The position numbers and the translations under genes are program-made. Positions 1-5,634 of a DNA stretch of 6,579 nt are shown in pieces (the first letter of the stretch is position 1; each line of letters starts with the position of its first letter). The DNA is taken from positions 1 to 6,579 of the forward strand of contig CAMPIP010000130.1 of NCBI GenBank assembly GCA_946886425.1, read 5' to 3'. The notes under the pieces are model-generated. The model did no database searches and was not told where the DNA came from. It saw only the letters and a program-made list of their open reading frames with translations. Source of the DNA: an uncultured Actinomycetes bacterium (lineage in GTDB: Bacteria; Actinomycetota; Thermoleophilia; Solirubrobacterales; 70-9).

Positions 1-1033
1 GGGCGAGGAGGCGGAGCATCTCGACCGAGCCGCCGAACTCGTCGCCGAAGATCGTCACGCAGAGCACCGGCGCCAGCACGATCAGCGCGATCGCGAAGAC
101 CGTGGTCAGCGCGAGGGTGACGCGGAAGGCCATCAGCGCCCGCGGGCCGGCGCCGGCGTGGCTGTCGCGGGCGAGGTCGGGTCGTTGCACGGTCGCCACC
201 GCGGTCGGGAGGAAGAAGAGGGCCTCCGACCAGGCGACGGCGACGCTGTAGAGGCCGACCTGGCTGGGCCCGGAGATGATCCCGAGGATCCATTGGTCGA
301 CGCGGTAGTTGCCGACCAGCATCACCCGGCCGAGGTGCGCCTTGGCCCCGAAGGAGAGCACCTCGCGGGCGACGCCGCGCCGAGGGCGCGCGAAGCCGCC
401 ATGCGAGCGCGAGATCTCCCAGGCGAGCAGGACCGTGTTGAGGAACTGGCCGAAGATCCAGGAGGCGAGCGCCAGGCCGACGGTCAGGGTCCCGGTCAGC
501 GCCAGGACACCGTTGACGACGACGTTGGTGAGGGGAGTCAGCAGCCAGCCGAGGTTGGAGATCAGAAAGCCGTACTGGGCGACGACGAGGGACTGCAGGT
601 AGACCTGCAGGATCAGCATCGGAACCGCGGCCAGCGCCAGCGCGAAGAGGAGCGCCGTGGTGCCGCCGAGCAAAGCCGGGAAGGCGAGGGCGGCGAGGCC
701 GATCGCCGCGGTGGTGAGCAGGCCGGCGACCAGGGCGATCGCGAGCGAGGTCCCGGCCAGCGAGGGCACCCGGTGCGGGTGCCGCGCGGCCAGATTGGCG
801 TTGGCCTGCTGGACGCCGAAGCTGGCCAGCTGCGCGCCTAGAAAGGCGATCGTCGTCAGCAGCGCCACCTCGCCGCGCCCGGCGACGCCGAGGGCGCGGG
901 CGGTGATCAGGACGCTGACGAAGGAGAGGGCGGCGACGCCGACGTTGGTGCCGAAGGTCCAGAAGGCGGAATGGGCCATGGCCGGGCGCCTGGTCGCTGC
1001 CTGCTCCTCGGTCGGGATCTCGGGCGTGGCCAC
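1..1033 (-). CDS. Polysaccharide flippase, Wzx/MATE-like (3' end cut by window)
   Basis: The 344 visible residues resemble the N-terminal two-thirds of an oligosaccharide flippase of the MATE/Wzx superfamily, an inner-membrane protein that moves lipid-linked glycans outward. About nine hydrophobic segments are visible, roughly at residues 24-45, 57-75, 92-120, 125-150, 157-180, 183-206, 240-255, 258-282 and 303-328. Family-like signatures are ARALGVAGRGE after the first helix, and FGAKAHLGRV followed by NYRVDQWIL in the middle. The C-terminus lies beyond base 1. I chose GTG at 1033 because a TAGATT -10 box sits 7 bases upstream, fitting a leaderless mRNA, and the only in-frame stop upstream is at 1073-1075. 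ATG at 979 (residue 19) is the alternative; neither has a clear Shine-Dalgarno. The gene is transcribed away from the glycosyltransferase. Substrate is unknown. Confidence 0.88.
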   Translation of the reverse strand, partial: MATPEIPTEEQAATRRPAMAHSAFWTFGTNVGVAALSFVSVLITARALGVAGRGEVALLTTIAFLGAQLASFGVQQANANLAARHPHRVPSLAGTSLAIALVAGLLTTAAIGLAALAFPALLGGTTALLFALALAAVPMLILQVYLQSLVVAQYGFLISNLGWLLTPLTNVVVNGVLALTGTLTVGLALASWIFGQFLNTVLLAWEISRSHGGFARPRRGVAREVLSFGAKAHLGRVMLVGNYRVDQWILGIISGPSQVGLYSVAVAWSEALFFLPTAVATVQRPDLARDSHAGAGPRALMAFRVTLALTTVFAIALIVLAPVLCVTIFGDEFGGSVEMLRLLA

Positions 1034-1046
1034 GGGCGGGAATCTA
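1034..1046 (-). promoter_or_regulatory. Leaderless-type promoter of the flippase gene
   Basis: On the minus strand TAGATT (1046 down to 1041) matches the TANNNT -10 consensus and is preceded by GAC. Seven bases (CCCGCCC) separate it from GTG at 1033, so transcription would begin at or one base before the start codon. No convincing -35 is visible. The -10 match and its distance are seen directly; the start site is inferred. Confidence 0.55.
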
Positions 1047-1073
1047 GTCCGCGGGAGACGCCCGGGCTCAGAC

Positions 1074-1087
1074 TAGGATGCCGCTGC
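1074..1087 (+). promoter_or_regulatory. Leaderless-type promoter of the glycosyltransferase operon
   Basis: TAGGAT at 1074-1079, preceded by GAC, is followed by 8 bases and then ATG at 1088. A standard -10 to +1 distance puts the mRNA start at 1086-1088, giving a leader of 0-2 bases, which explains the absence of a Shine-Dalgarno. No clear -35 is seen. It faces the flippase promoter; the expected -35 zones of the two promoters both lie between their -10 boxes at 1047-1073, so polymerase binding on one strand may hinder the other. Confidence 0.55.
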
Positions 1088-2230
1088 ATGAAGGTGGCCG
1101 TCTACAGCGACCTCGAGTACAGGCGGGACGCCGACGGCACCTCCTCGAACGAGTCCTTCCTGCTTTTCATGGTCCACCTGAGGCGCTACGTCGAGGGGCT
1201 GACGCTGGTCGGCCGGCTCGACCCCCAGCCGGGCCGCCTGCCCTACGCCGTCCCCGAGGAGGTCGGCTTCACCCCCCTCGCCCACTACGAGTCGCTGACG
1301 CAGCCGCTGGCGGCGAGCGCGGCGATGGCCCGGTCGCTGCGCCGCTGCTGGGCCCTGCTGGGGGACGTCGATGCGGTCTGGCTGCTCGGCCCCCACCCGC
1401 TCGCGATCGCCTTCGCGCTGCTGGGCGCCCTGCGCGGACGGCGGGTGGTCCTCGGCACCCGCCAGGACATGCCGGCCCATATGCGCAGCCGCCACCCGGG
1501 CCGGCGCGGGATCAAGCTCGCCACGGCCGCCCTGGAGGCCGCCTGGCGACTGCTGGGCAGGCGCTTCCCGACCGTCGTCGTCGGCCCCGAGCTGGCCCGC
1601 AAGTACAGCGGCGGCGAGCTGGTCGAGATCGTCATTCCCCTGGTCGACGAGGAGCAGGTGGTGAGCCCTGAGGAGGCGCGGCGGCGCTCTTACGAGGGCG
1701 AGCTGACCGTGCTCAGCGTCGGCCGCGTCGAGCCCGAGAAGAACCCGCTGCTGCTGGTCGACGTGATCGAGCGCCTGCGCGAGCTCGACCCGCGCTGGCG
1801 GCTCGTCGTCTGCGGCGAGGGATCGATGTCGGCGGCGCTGGCGGCCCGGGTGGCCGAGCGTGGCCTCGAGGACCAGGTCGAGCTGCGCGGCTTCCTCGCC
1901 CTCGACGCCGGTCTCCGCGAGCTGTACCGAAGCAGCCACGCGTTCCTCCACCTCTCCTTCACCGAGGGTGTCCCCCAGGTTCTCTTCGAGTCCTACGCGG
2001 CCTGCCTGCCGGTGGTCGCCACGGCGGTCGGTGGCGTCCCCGAGATCGCCGCCGACGCCGCCCTGCTGATCCCTCCCGCCGACCGCGACGCCGCGGTCGA
2101 CGCGCTCGTCCGGATCAGATCTTCCGCCGAGCTGCGCGAGCGCCTCGTGGCCGCCGGCCTGCAGCGCCTCGACGTCTACTCGCTCGACGAGGAGGCAGGC
2201 AAGGTGGCGGCCCTGCTGACGCGGACATGA
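1088..2230 (+). CDS. GT4-family glycosyltransferase (GT-B fold)
   Basis: A 380-residue retaining glycosyltransferase of family GT4, probably cytoplasmic or membrane-peripheral, transferring a sugar from a nucleotide donor to a growing surface glycan. The N-terminal Rossmann half opens with MKVAVYSDLEY. The C-terminal donor-binding half starts near residue 205 and holds LSVGRVEPEKNP (R213 and K218, the usual donor-phosphate contacts), VVCGEGSM near 241 and the E-x7-E motif TEGVPQVLFE (E293, E301), followed by LPVVATAVGGVPEI. One variation is Cys306 in the AACLPVV stretch, where most relatives have Gly. Length is normal for the family. The frame is open upstream to ATG 971, but MKVAVYS is the natural GT4 start and fits the leaderless promoter. 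The stop overlaps the next gene in ATGA, indicating an operon. Donor and acceptor cannot be read from sequence. Confidence 0.92.
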   Translation: MKVAVYSDLEYRRDADGTSSNESFLLFMVHLRRYVEGLTLVGRLDPQPGRLPYAVPEEVGFTPLAHYESLTQPLAASAAMARSLRRCWALLGDVDAVWLLGPHPLAIAFALLGALRGRRVVLGTRQDMPAHMRSRHPGRRGIKLATAALEAAWRLLGRRFPTVVVGPELARKYSGGELVEIVIPLVDEEQVVSPEEARRRSYEGELTVLSVGRVEPEKNPLLLVDVIERLRELDPRWRLVVCGEGSMSAALAARVAERGLEDQVELRGFLALDAGLRELYRSSHAFLHLSFTEGVPQVLFESYAACLPVVATAVGGVPEIAADAALLIPPADRDAAVDALVRIRSSAELRERLVAAGLQRLDVYSLDEEAGKVAALLTRT

Positions 2231-3684
2231 AGGCCGCCGCGCCGGGCGTCGACAGCCCCCTTCACCGCCATGCCTGGATACTCGACTCGCTGCCGACCCG
2301 CACCGAGGCCGTGATCGGGCGCGGCGACCCGACCCTGGACGTCTACCTGGAAGCGTGCGGGCTGGCTGCCGCGGACGACGCCCGGGCCGACGCGGTCGTC
2401 GCCGAAGTCCCCGCGGGAGCTGGTCCTGAGCGGTTGCTGGCCGCCGTCGAGCCGGCCGGGGCCGATCTGGTCGCGGTGGCGATCGGCGGCGGCCCGCCCG
2501 GGCCTCCGCCGACCGGGGTGCCCCGACCGCTGCGGGCGCTGCAACTGCTGGGTTCGCCGGCGGTGGCCGCCCGCGCCGCGATCACCGCTCGCCGCGCCGC
2601 CGCGCTGCTCCGGGAGCGCGGCTTCGAGGTTGCCTGGAGCGCCACCGGCGATCGCTCTCGCCGCTACGGGATCGGCCGCCGCGGCTGGGCGCCGCCAAGC
2701 CGCCCACCGCTCGGCTGGGCCCTCACCGCCAGCCGCGGCGAATCGGCGCCGAGCATCGTCGCCGATGCCCTCGCCGCCGCCGGGCGCCAGGCCGGCACCG
2801 AGCTGCGGCGCCGGCGCGCCGCGGTCCTCGAGAGCGGCAAGGTCCTCGTCGAGGCGAGGAGCGCCGGCGGCGAGGACCTGATCCTCAGGCTCGCCGCCGA
2901 CCCGACCGCCCAGCCGCTGGCCGATTCGGCCGACTGCCTGCTGGCGATCGCCGCCGCCAGCGACGACCGTCGCCTCCTCGACCGCTTCGCGCTGCCCCGT
3001 GCCCGCGGCCGCAGCGGCCCCACCGAGTTCTCGCTGGAGCCGGCCCTGCCCGGCGGTCCGCCGCGGCAGCTGACCCACGGGTTCGAAGAGCAGGTGCTCG
3101 GCTTCCTGGTGGCCCTGCGCGGCGTCGCGACGCCGGCGGCGCCGGCCCTCACGGGGCCCTCGCCGGAGCTTCAGGTCGAGCGCATGCTCGGTGTCCTCGA
3201 CGACGGCGGCGAGCGCGCCGCGGTCCGCCGGGTCGCCGCCGAGGTCGAGTCCCGCGTCGGTGCCCTTCGCGGGGGTATCGGTCACGGCGACTTCTGGCAC
3301 GAGAACCTGCTCGAGCGGAACGGCGACCTGGTCGGGGTCGTCGACTGGGAGTGGTGCTCGCGCGAGGCGCTGCCGATGATCGACCTCTTCGACTTCCTCG
3401 CCCTCTCGCAAGGACGGGTCACGCAACCGACCCCCGGGGTCCGCTTCACCGCGCTGCTCTGGCCGCTCGCCCAGGCCGGGGGCGCCGAGGCGCTGGTCCA
3501 GGACTACTGCCGGCAGACCGGCGTGCCGGGCGACCAGGCCACCCTGGAGGGGTTCGCCGCCGCCTACTGGCTAGACCGCGCCAGCCGCGAGCTGCTGCCG
3601 CTCTGGGGACGGCGCGATCGGCCGGACTGGATCGCGGCCAACGTCCGCCAGCCGCTCGCGCTGCTGCGCGAGGCCGGTTGGTGA
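2227..3684 (+). CDS. Phosphotransferase (APH/choline kinase-like) with methyltransferase-like N-terminal extension
   Basis: A 485-residue two-part protein. Residues about 195-460 resemble the aminoglycoside phosphotransferase/choline kinase fold. The catalytic loop is HGDFWHENLL (D355 catalytic base, N360 metal ligand), the metal-binding VVDWEW follows (D373), and PMIDLFDFL (D386) comes next. The small lobe shows VLVEARSAGGEDLILRLA, with Arg221 where the ATP-contacting Lys is usual. Residues 1-190 are not kinase. HAWILDSLPTRTEAVIGRGDP, ADLVAVAIGG and LLRERGFEVAWSATGDRSRRYG look like a degraded SAM-dependent methyltransferase, but the glycine-rich SAM loop is not recognisable. Family knowledge supports phosphorylation of a small hydroxylated or sugar-like substrate; a role in glycan synthesis is inferred from the upstream glycosyltransferase, with which it shares ATGA (translational coupling). 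Antibiotic resistance is unlikely given this context. It is very rich in Ala, Gly, Pro and Arg. Confidence 0.8.
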   Translation: MKAAAPGVDSPLHRHAWILDSLPTRTEAVIGRGDPTLDVYLEACGLAAADDARADAVVAEVPAGAGPERLLAAVEPAGADLVAVAIGGGPPGPPPTGVPRPLRALQLLGSPAVAARAAITARRAAALLRERGFEVAWSATGDRSRRYGIGRRGWAPPSRPPLGWALTASRGESAPSIVADALAAAGRQAGTELRRRRAAVLESGKVLVEARSAGGEDLILRLAADPTAQPLADSADCLLAIAAASDDRRLLDRFALPRARGRSGPTEFSLEPALPGGPPRQLTHGFEEQVLGFLVALRGVATPAAPALTGPSPELQVERMLGVLDDGGERAAVRRVAAEVESRVGALRGGIGHGDFWHENLLERNGDLVGVVDWEWCSREALPMIDLFDFLALSQGRVTQPTPGVRFTALLWPLAQAGGAEALVQDYCRQTGVPGDQATLEGFAAAYWLDRASRELLPLWGRRDRPDWIAANVRQPLALLREAGW

Positions 3685-3687
3685 TCA
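3682..3687. other. Shared palindromic stop TGATCA of two convergent genes
   Basis: TGA at 3682-3684 ends the kinase on the plus strand, and its mirror (TCA at 3685-3687, TGA on the minus strand) ends the acyltransferase. The two reading frames abut with no bases between and no overlap. There is no room for a terminator between them, so any transcription end must lie inside the opposite gene. Confidence 0.95.
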
Positions 3688-4746
3688 GCCGGCCAGCCGT
3701 GCCAGGAGGCGGCGGCCGCGGTCGCTGCCGACGGCCCGCTCGGCCAGCGCCGCGGTCACCCCGCCCAGGGGGCCGCGGCTGGCGACGACCGTCTCGACCG
3801 CCGTCCCCGCGTCCGTGAAGCGCGACTTGTAGGTCTCACCGCCGCGCAGGAAGCGATATTCCTCGAGGCCGTCCTCGAAGGCCGCCCGGATCGTCTGGGC
3901 GAGCAGCACGAAGCCGACCTTGCTGCGCTCCCAGGCCGGGTCGCGACCCGCCTGGTAGAAGCTTTCGGCGCCGCCGAAACGCAGGCCGTACCAGGCGGCC
4001 ACGTCGCGACCGTCGGCACTGGCGACCCAGAGGCGCAGCCAGCCCTTGGCCAGGGCCACCGCCGCGAACTCGCGGTGGAAGGCCTCCACGGGTCCGTCGA
4101 AGGAGTCCGAGTCGTCCGCCCAGCGAGCGCGGTGCAGGCGCAGCAGGGTCTCGAAGTCAGCCTCGAAGGTCGCCGCGTCGGCGAGCCGGTAGGAGAGCCC
4201 GTGCTCGCGAATCAGCTTGCGCTCGGCGCGTCGCACCTGGGACCTGAAGTTGGAGCTGCGATCGGCCAGGTAGCCCTCCCAATCGCGGCCGCGCAGGTCG
4301 AGGGTCGGGCTCGGCTCGCTCTGCAGCAGACGGCCGCCCAGGGACGATCCCCAACCCTCTCCCCGCTCCAGCCGCTCGGCCAGGAAGACTGGCGCCAGCT
4401 CCGTCGCGGCGGCGGCGAACACGGCCGCGACCTCGGCCCGGTCGGCGGGCGCGCAGACCGGGCCGAGCTGGTCGGCGGGGCCGTGGCCGGCGATCCGGGC
4501 GACCCGCAGCGGCCCCTTCCTGGCCACCGAGAGCGGCAGGATCGCGACCAGCTCGCCGTCATCCCGGCTCACGGCGAGCGGCGCGAAGTCCTCCTCGCCG
4601 CCCAGGTGGTCGAGCCAAGCGCGAGTCCACTCCCAGGTCGAGAAGACGTTGCCTCCGGCCAGTGCCAGCCGCGTCCACTGCTCGCCCGCGGCGGGGGCAT
4701 CCGGCAGCCGGTCGGCCGCGAGTGAGCTTGGTCCGCGACCCGGCAC
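3685..4746 (-). CDS. CelD/BioF2-type GNAT acyltransferase
   Basis: A 353-residue protein resembling the CelD/BcsL acetyltransferase family (Acetyltransf_6, related to FemAB), two GNAT-like halves often encoded with cellulose and other exopolysaccharide genes. Typical signatures are VFSTWEWTRAWLDHLGG at 34-50, NFRSQVRRAERKL at 166-178, LLRLHRARW at 201-209, AAWYGLRFGGAESFYQAGRDP at 250-270, and FLRGGETYKSRF at 299-310. No signal peptide or membrane segment is seen, so it should act in the cytoplasm. It likely transfers an acyl group from acyl-CoA to a sugar or sugar nucleotide; the substrate is inferred, and a FemAB-like aminoacyl transfer is the alternative. The start is GTG at 4746: TATCCT lies 6 bases upstream, as expected for a leaderless mRNA, and there is no Shine-Dalgarno. 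It diverges from the deacetylase and converges on the kinase. Confidence 0.85.
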   Translation of the reverse strand: MPGRGPSSLAADRLPDAPAAGEQWTRLALAGGNVFSTWEWTRAWLDHLGGEEDFAPLAVSRDDGELVAILPLSVARKGPLRVARIAGHGPADQLGPVCAPADRAEVAAVFAAAATELAPVFLAERLERGEGWGSSLGGRLLQSEPSPTLDLRGRDWEGYLADRSSNFRSQVRRAERKLIREHGLSYRLADAATFEADFETLLRLHRARWADDSDSFDGPVEAFHREFAAVALAKGWLRLWVASADGRDVAAWYGLRFGGAESFYQAGRDPAWERSKVGFVLLAQTIRAAFEDGLEEYRFLRGGETYKSRFTDAGTAVETVVASRGPLGGVTAALAERAVGSDRGRRLLARLAG

Positions 4747-4780
4747 GCGGGTAGGATAGCCGCCCCGACGGGAGCGTCAG
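4728..4780. promoter_or_regulatory. Bidirectional promoter with a shared symmetric -10
   Basis: TAGGATA at 4752-4758 gives TAGGAT on the plus strand (4752-4757) and TATCCT on the minus strand (4758 down to 4753). Predicted start sites are about 4764 (plus) and 4746 (minus), 18 bp apart, the spacing described for bacterial promoters with symmetric -10 sequences. The minus start coincides with the GTG of the acyltransferase; the plus start leaves a leader of about 36 bases before the deacetylase. Possible -35 boxes are TTGGTC at 4728-4733 (plus, 18-bp spacer) and CTGACG at 4780 down to 4775 (minus, 16-bp spacer). Both -35 matches are weak. Start sites are predicted, not observed. Confidence 0.6.
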
Positions 4781-4781
4781 C

Positions 4782-4795
4782 GCGCCCTCGGGCGC
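4782..4795 (+). promoter_or_regulatory. Small hairpin in the deacetylase leader at the ribosome-binding position
   Basis: GCGCC (4782-4786) and GGCGC (4791-4795) can pair around a CTCG loop, 4 bases before ATG 4800. No Shine-Dalgarno lies at the usual distance; the only GGAG is at 4771-4774, about 25 bases from the start. The hairpin could affect ribosome entry, but 5-bp GC stems arise readily by chance at this composition. Confidence 0.25.
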
Positions 4796-4799
4796 CAAG

Positions 4800-5534
4800 A
4801 TGCCCGGTCCCGACGTACTCGTCCTCTGTTACCACGCGATAAGCGAGAGCTGGCGGAGCAGCCTCGCCGTCACGCCCGATCGCCTCGACCAGGACGTCGC
4901 CCGGATCGTTTCCCGCGGCTACGTCGGCGCCACCCTCAGCGAGGCGATCACCGCCCCACCAGCCGCCAGGACGGTGGTCGTCAGCTTCGACGACGCCTAC
5001 CGGTCAACGCGCCTGGCGGCGCCGATCCTGGCCCGCCACGGCGTTCCCGGCACGGTCTTCGCCCCCACCTCCTTCGTCGGCACCGATGCGCCGATGCGCT
5101 GGCCCGGGATCGAGGAGTGGAGCGACGGCCCGGATCGCGAGGAGCTTCTCTGCATGGACTGGGACGACCTCTCCGAGCTCGCCGGGGCCGGCTGGGAGGT
5201 TGGCTCGCACACGGTCAGCCACCCGCGCCTCCCCGAGCTCGACGACGCCGCCCTGCGCGAGGAGCTGACCGCCTCGCGCGACGAGCTCGAGGTGCGGCTG
5301 GCGCGACCCTGCACGGCGATCGCCTACCCGTACGGCCTCTGGGACCAGCGCGTCGCCGACGCCGCCGCCGCGGCCGGCTACCGCGCCGGGGGCACCCTCT
5401 CCCGCTGGCCGCACCGGCCCCAGCCGCTGGCCTGGCCGCGGGTCGGCTGCTATGAAGGCGACCGCCTCTTCCCGCTCAAGACCGCGGCGCCGCTGCGGCG
5501 CGCGGTCACCTTCCTGCGCCGCCATCGCGACTAG
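4800..5534 (+). CDS. Polysaccharide deacetylase, NodB/CE4 family
   Basis: A 244-residue carbohydrate esterase family 4 protein, about the size of a bare NodB domain, expected to remove N- or O-acetyl groups from a glycan using a divalent metal. Visible motifs are VLCYHAI (7-13), motif 1 VVSFDDAY (D64, D65; canonical form TFDDG), motif 2 GSHTVSHPRL (metal-binding H137 and H141), and AIAYPYGLWDQRVADAA (173-189), the YPYG variant seen in PgaB-like members. Motif 1 has Ala where Gly is usual. A clear C-terminal motif 5 (L-x-H) is not seen. No signal peptide or membrane anchor is found, so it may act on a cytoplasmic lipid-linked precursor or sugar nucleotide (inference). ATG 4800 is the only ATG or GTG start in this frame after the stop at 4752-4754. 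It is divergent from the CelD-like acyltransferase and probably shares its promoter. Confidence 0.9.
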   Translation: MPGPDVLVLCYHAISESWRSSLAVTPDRLDQDVARIVSRGYVGATLSEAITAPPAARTVVVSFDDAYRSTRLAAPILARHGVPGTVFAPTSFVGTDAPMRWPGIEEWSDGPDREELLCMDWDDLSELAGAGWEVGSHTVSHPRLPELDDAALREELTASRDELEVRLARPCTAIAYPYGLWDQRVADAAAAAGYRAGGTLSRWPHRPQPLAWPRVGCYEGDRLFPLKTAAPLRRAVTFLRRHRD

Positions 5535-5588
5535 AACCAGCGAGACGCTCTAGGAGCTATTTGGCCGGCCGAGGACGCCGAACCGCGC

Positions 5589-5611
5589 CGCGTCCGCCGC
5601 CGCCGGACGCG
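5589..5611. terminator. GC-rich hairpin between convergent genes, possible bidirectional terminator
   Basis: A perfect 8-bp stem, CGCGTCCG (5589-5596) with CGGACGCG (5604-5611), closes a 7-base loop; one bulged T at 5612 allows three further pairs. It lies in the 100-bp gap between the deacetylase stop and the stop of the minus-strand gene. No U-tract follows on either strand (only GGGGGTTT on the plus side), so it is not a textbook intrinsic terminator. The rest of the gap (5535-5588 and 5612-5634) holds only the palindrome GGCCGGCC at 5563-5570. Confidence 0.4.
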
Positions 5612-5634
5612 TGCGGGGGTTTCGCCAATCCCTC

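Noticed and set aside
158..841. Open frame of 227 codons on the plus strand opposite the flippase
   Set aside because: The product is a low-complexity Glu/Gly/Arg/Asp-rich string, while the minus strand encodes a clear multi-pass membrane protein over the same bases.
971..1087. 39-residue N-terminal extension of the glycosyltransferase from ATG 971
   Set aside because: It would overlap the flippase start, is Arg/Gly-rich with no family match, and the -10 box at 1074-1079 points to ATG 1088, where a standard GT4 N-terminus begins.
1073..1951. Open frame of 292 codons antisense to the glycosyltransferase
   Set aside because: It mirrors a GT4 gene with intact motifs and has no recognisable features of its own.
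3301..3390. Kinase domain read as an aminoglycoside resistance gene
   Set aside because: The HGD-N-D motif is shared by many small-molecule kinases. The ATGA coupling to a glycosyltransferase and the long N-terminal extension argue for a glycan-related role.
2176..3426. Long open frame (416 codons) on the minus strand opposite the kinase gene
   Set aside because: Its Arg/Ala/Gly/Gln-rich sequence shows no domain and it runs antisense to a recognisable kinase. Long spurious frames are expected where stop codons are rare because of GC content.
3351..3818. Plus-strand frame of 155 codons crossing the convergent gene boundary
   Set aside because: It is an Arg/Ala/Pro-rich frame-shifted reading of the kinase 3' end and of the acyltransferase complement; no start signal or domain.
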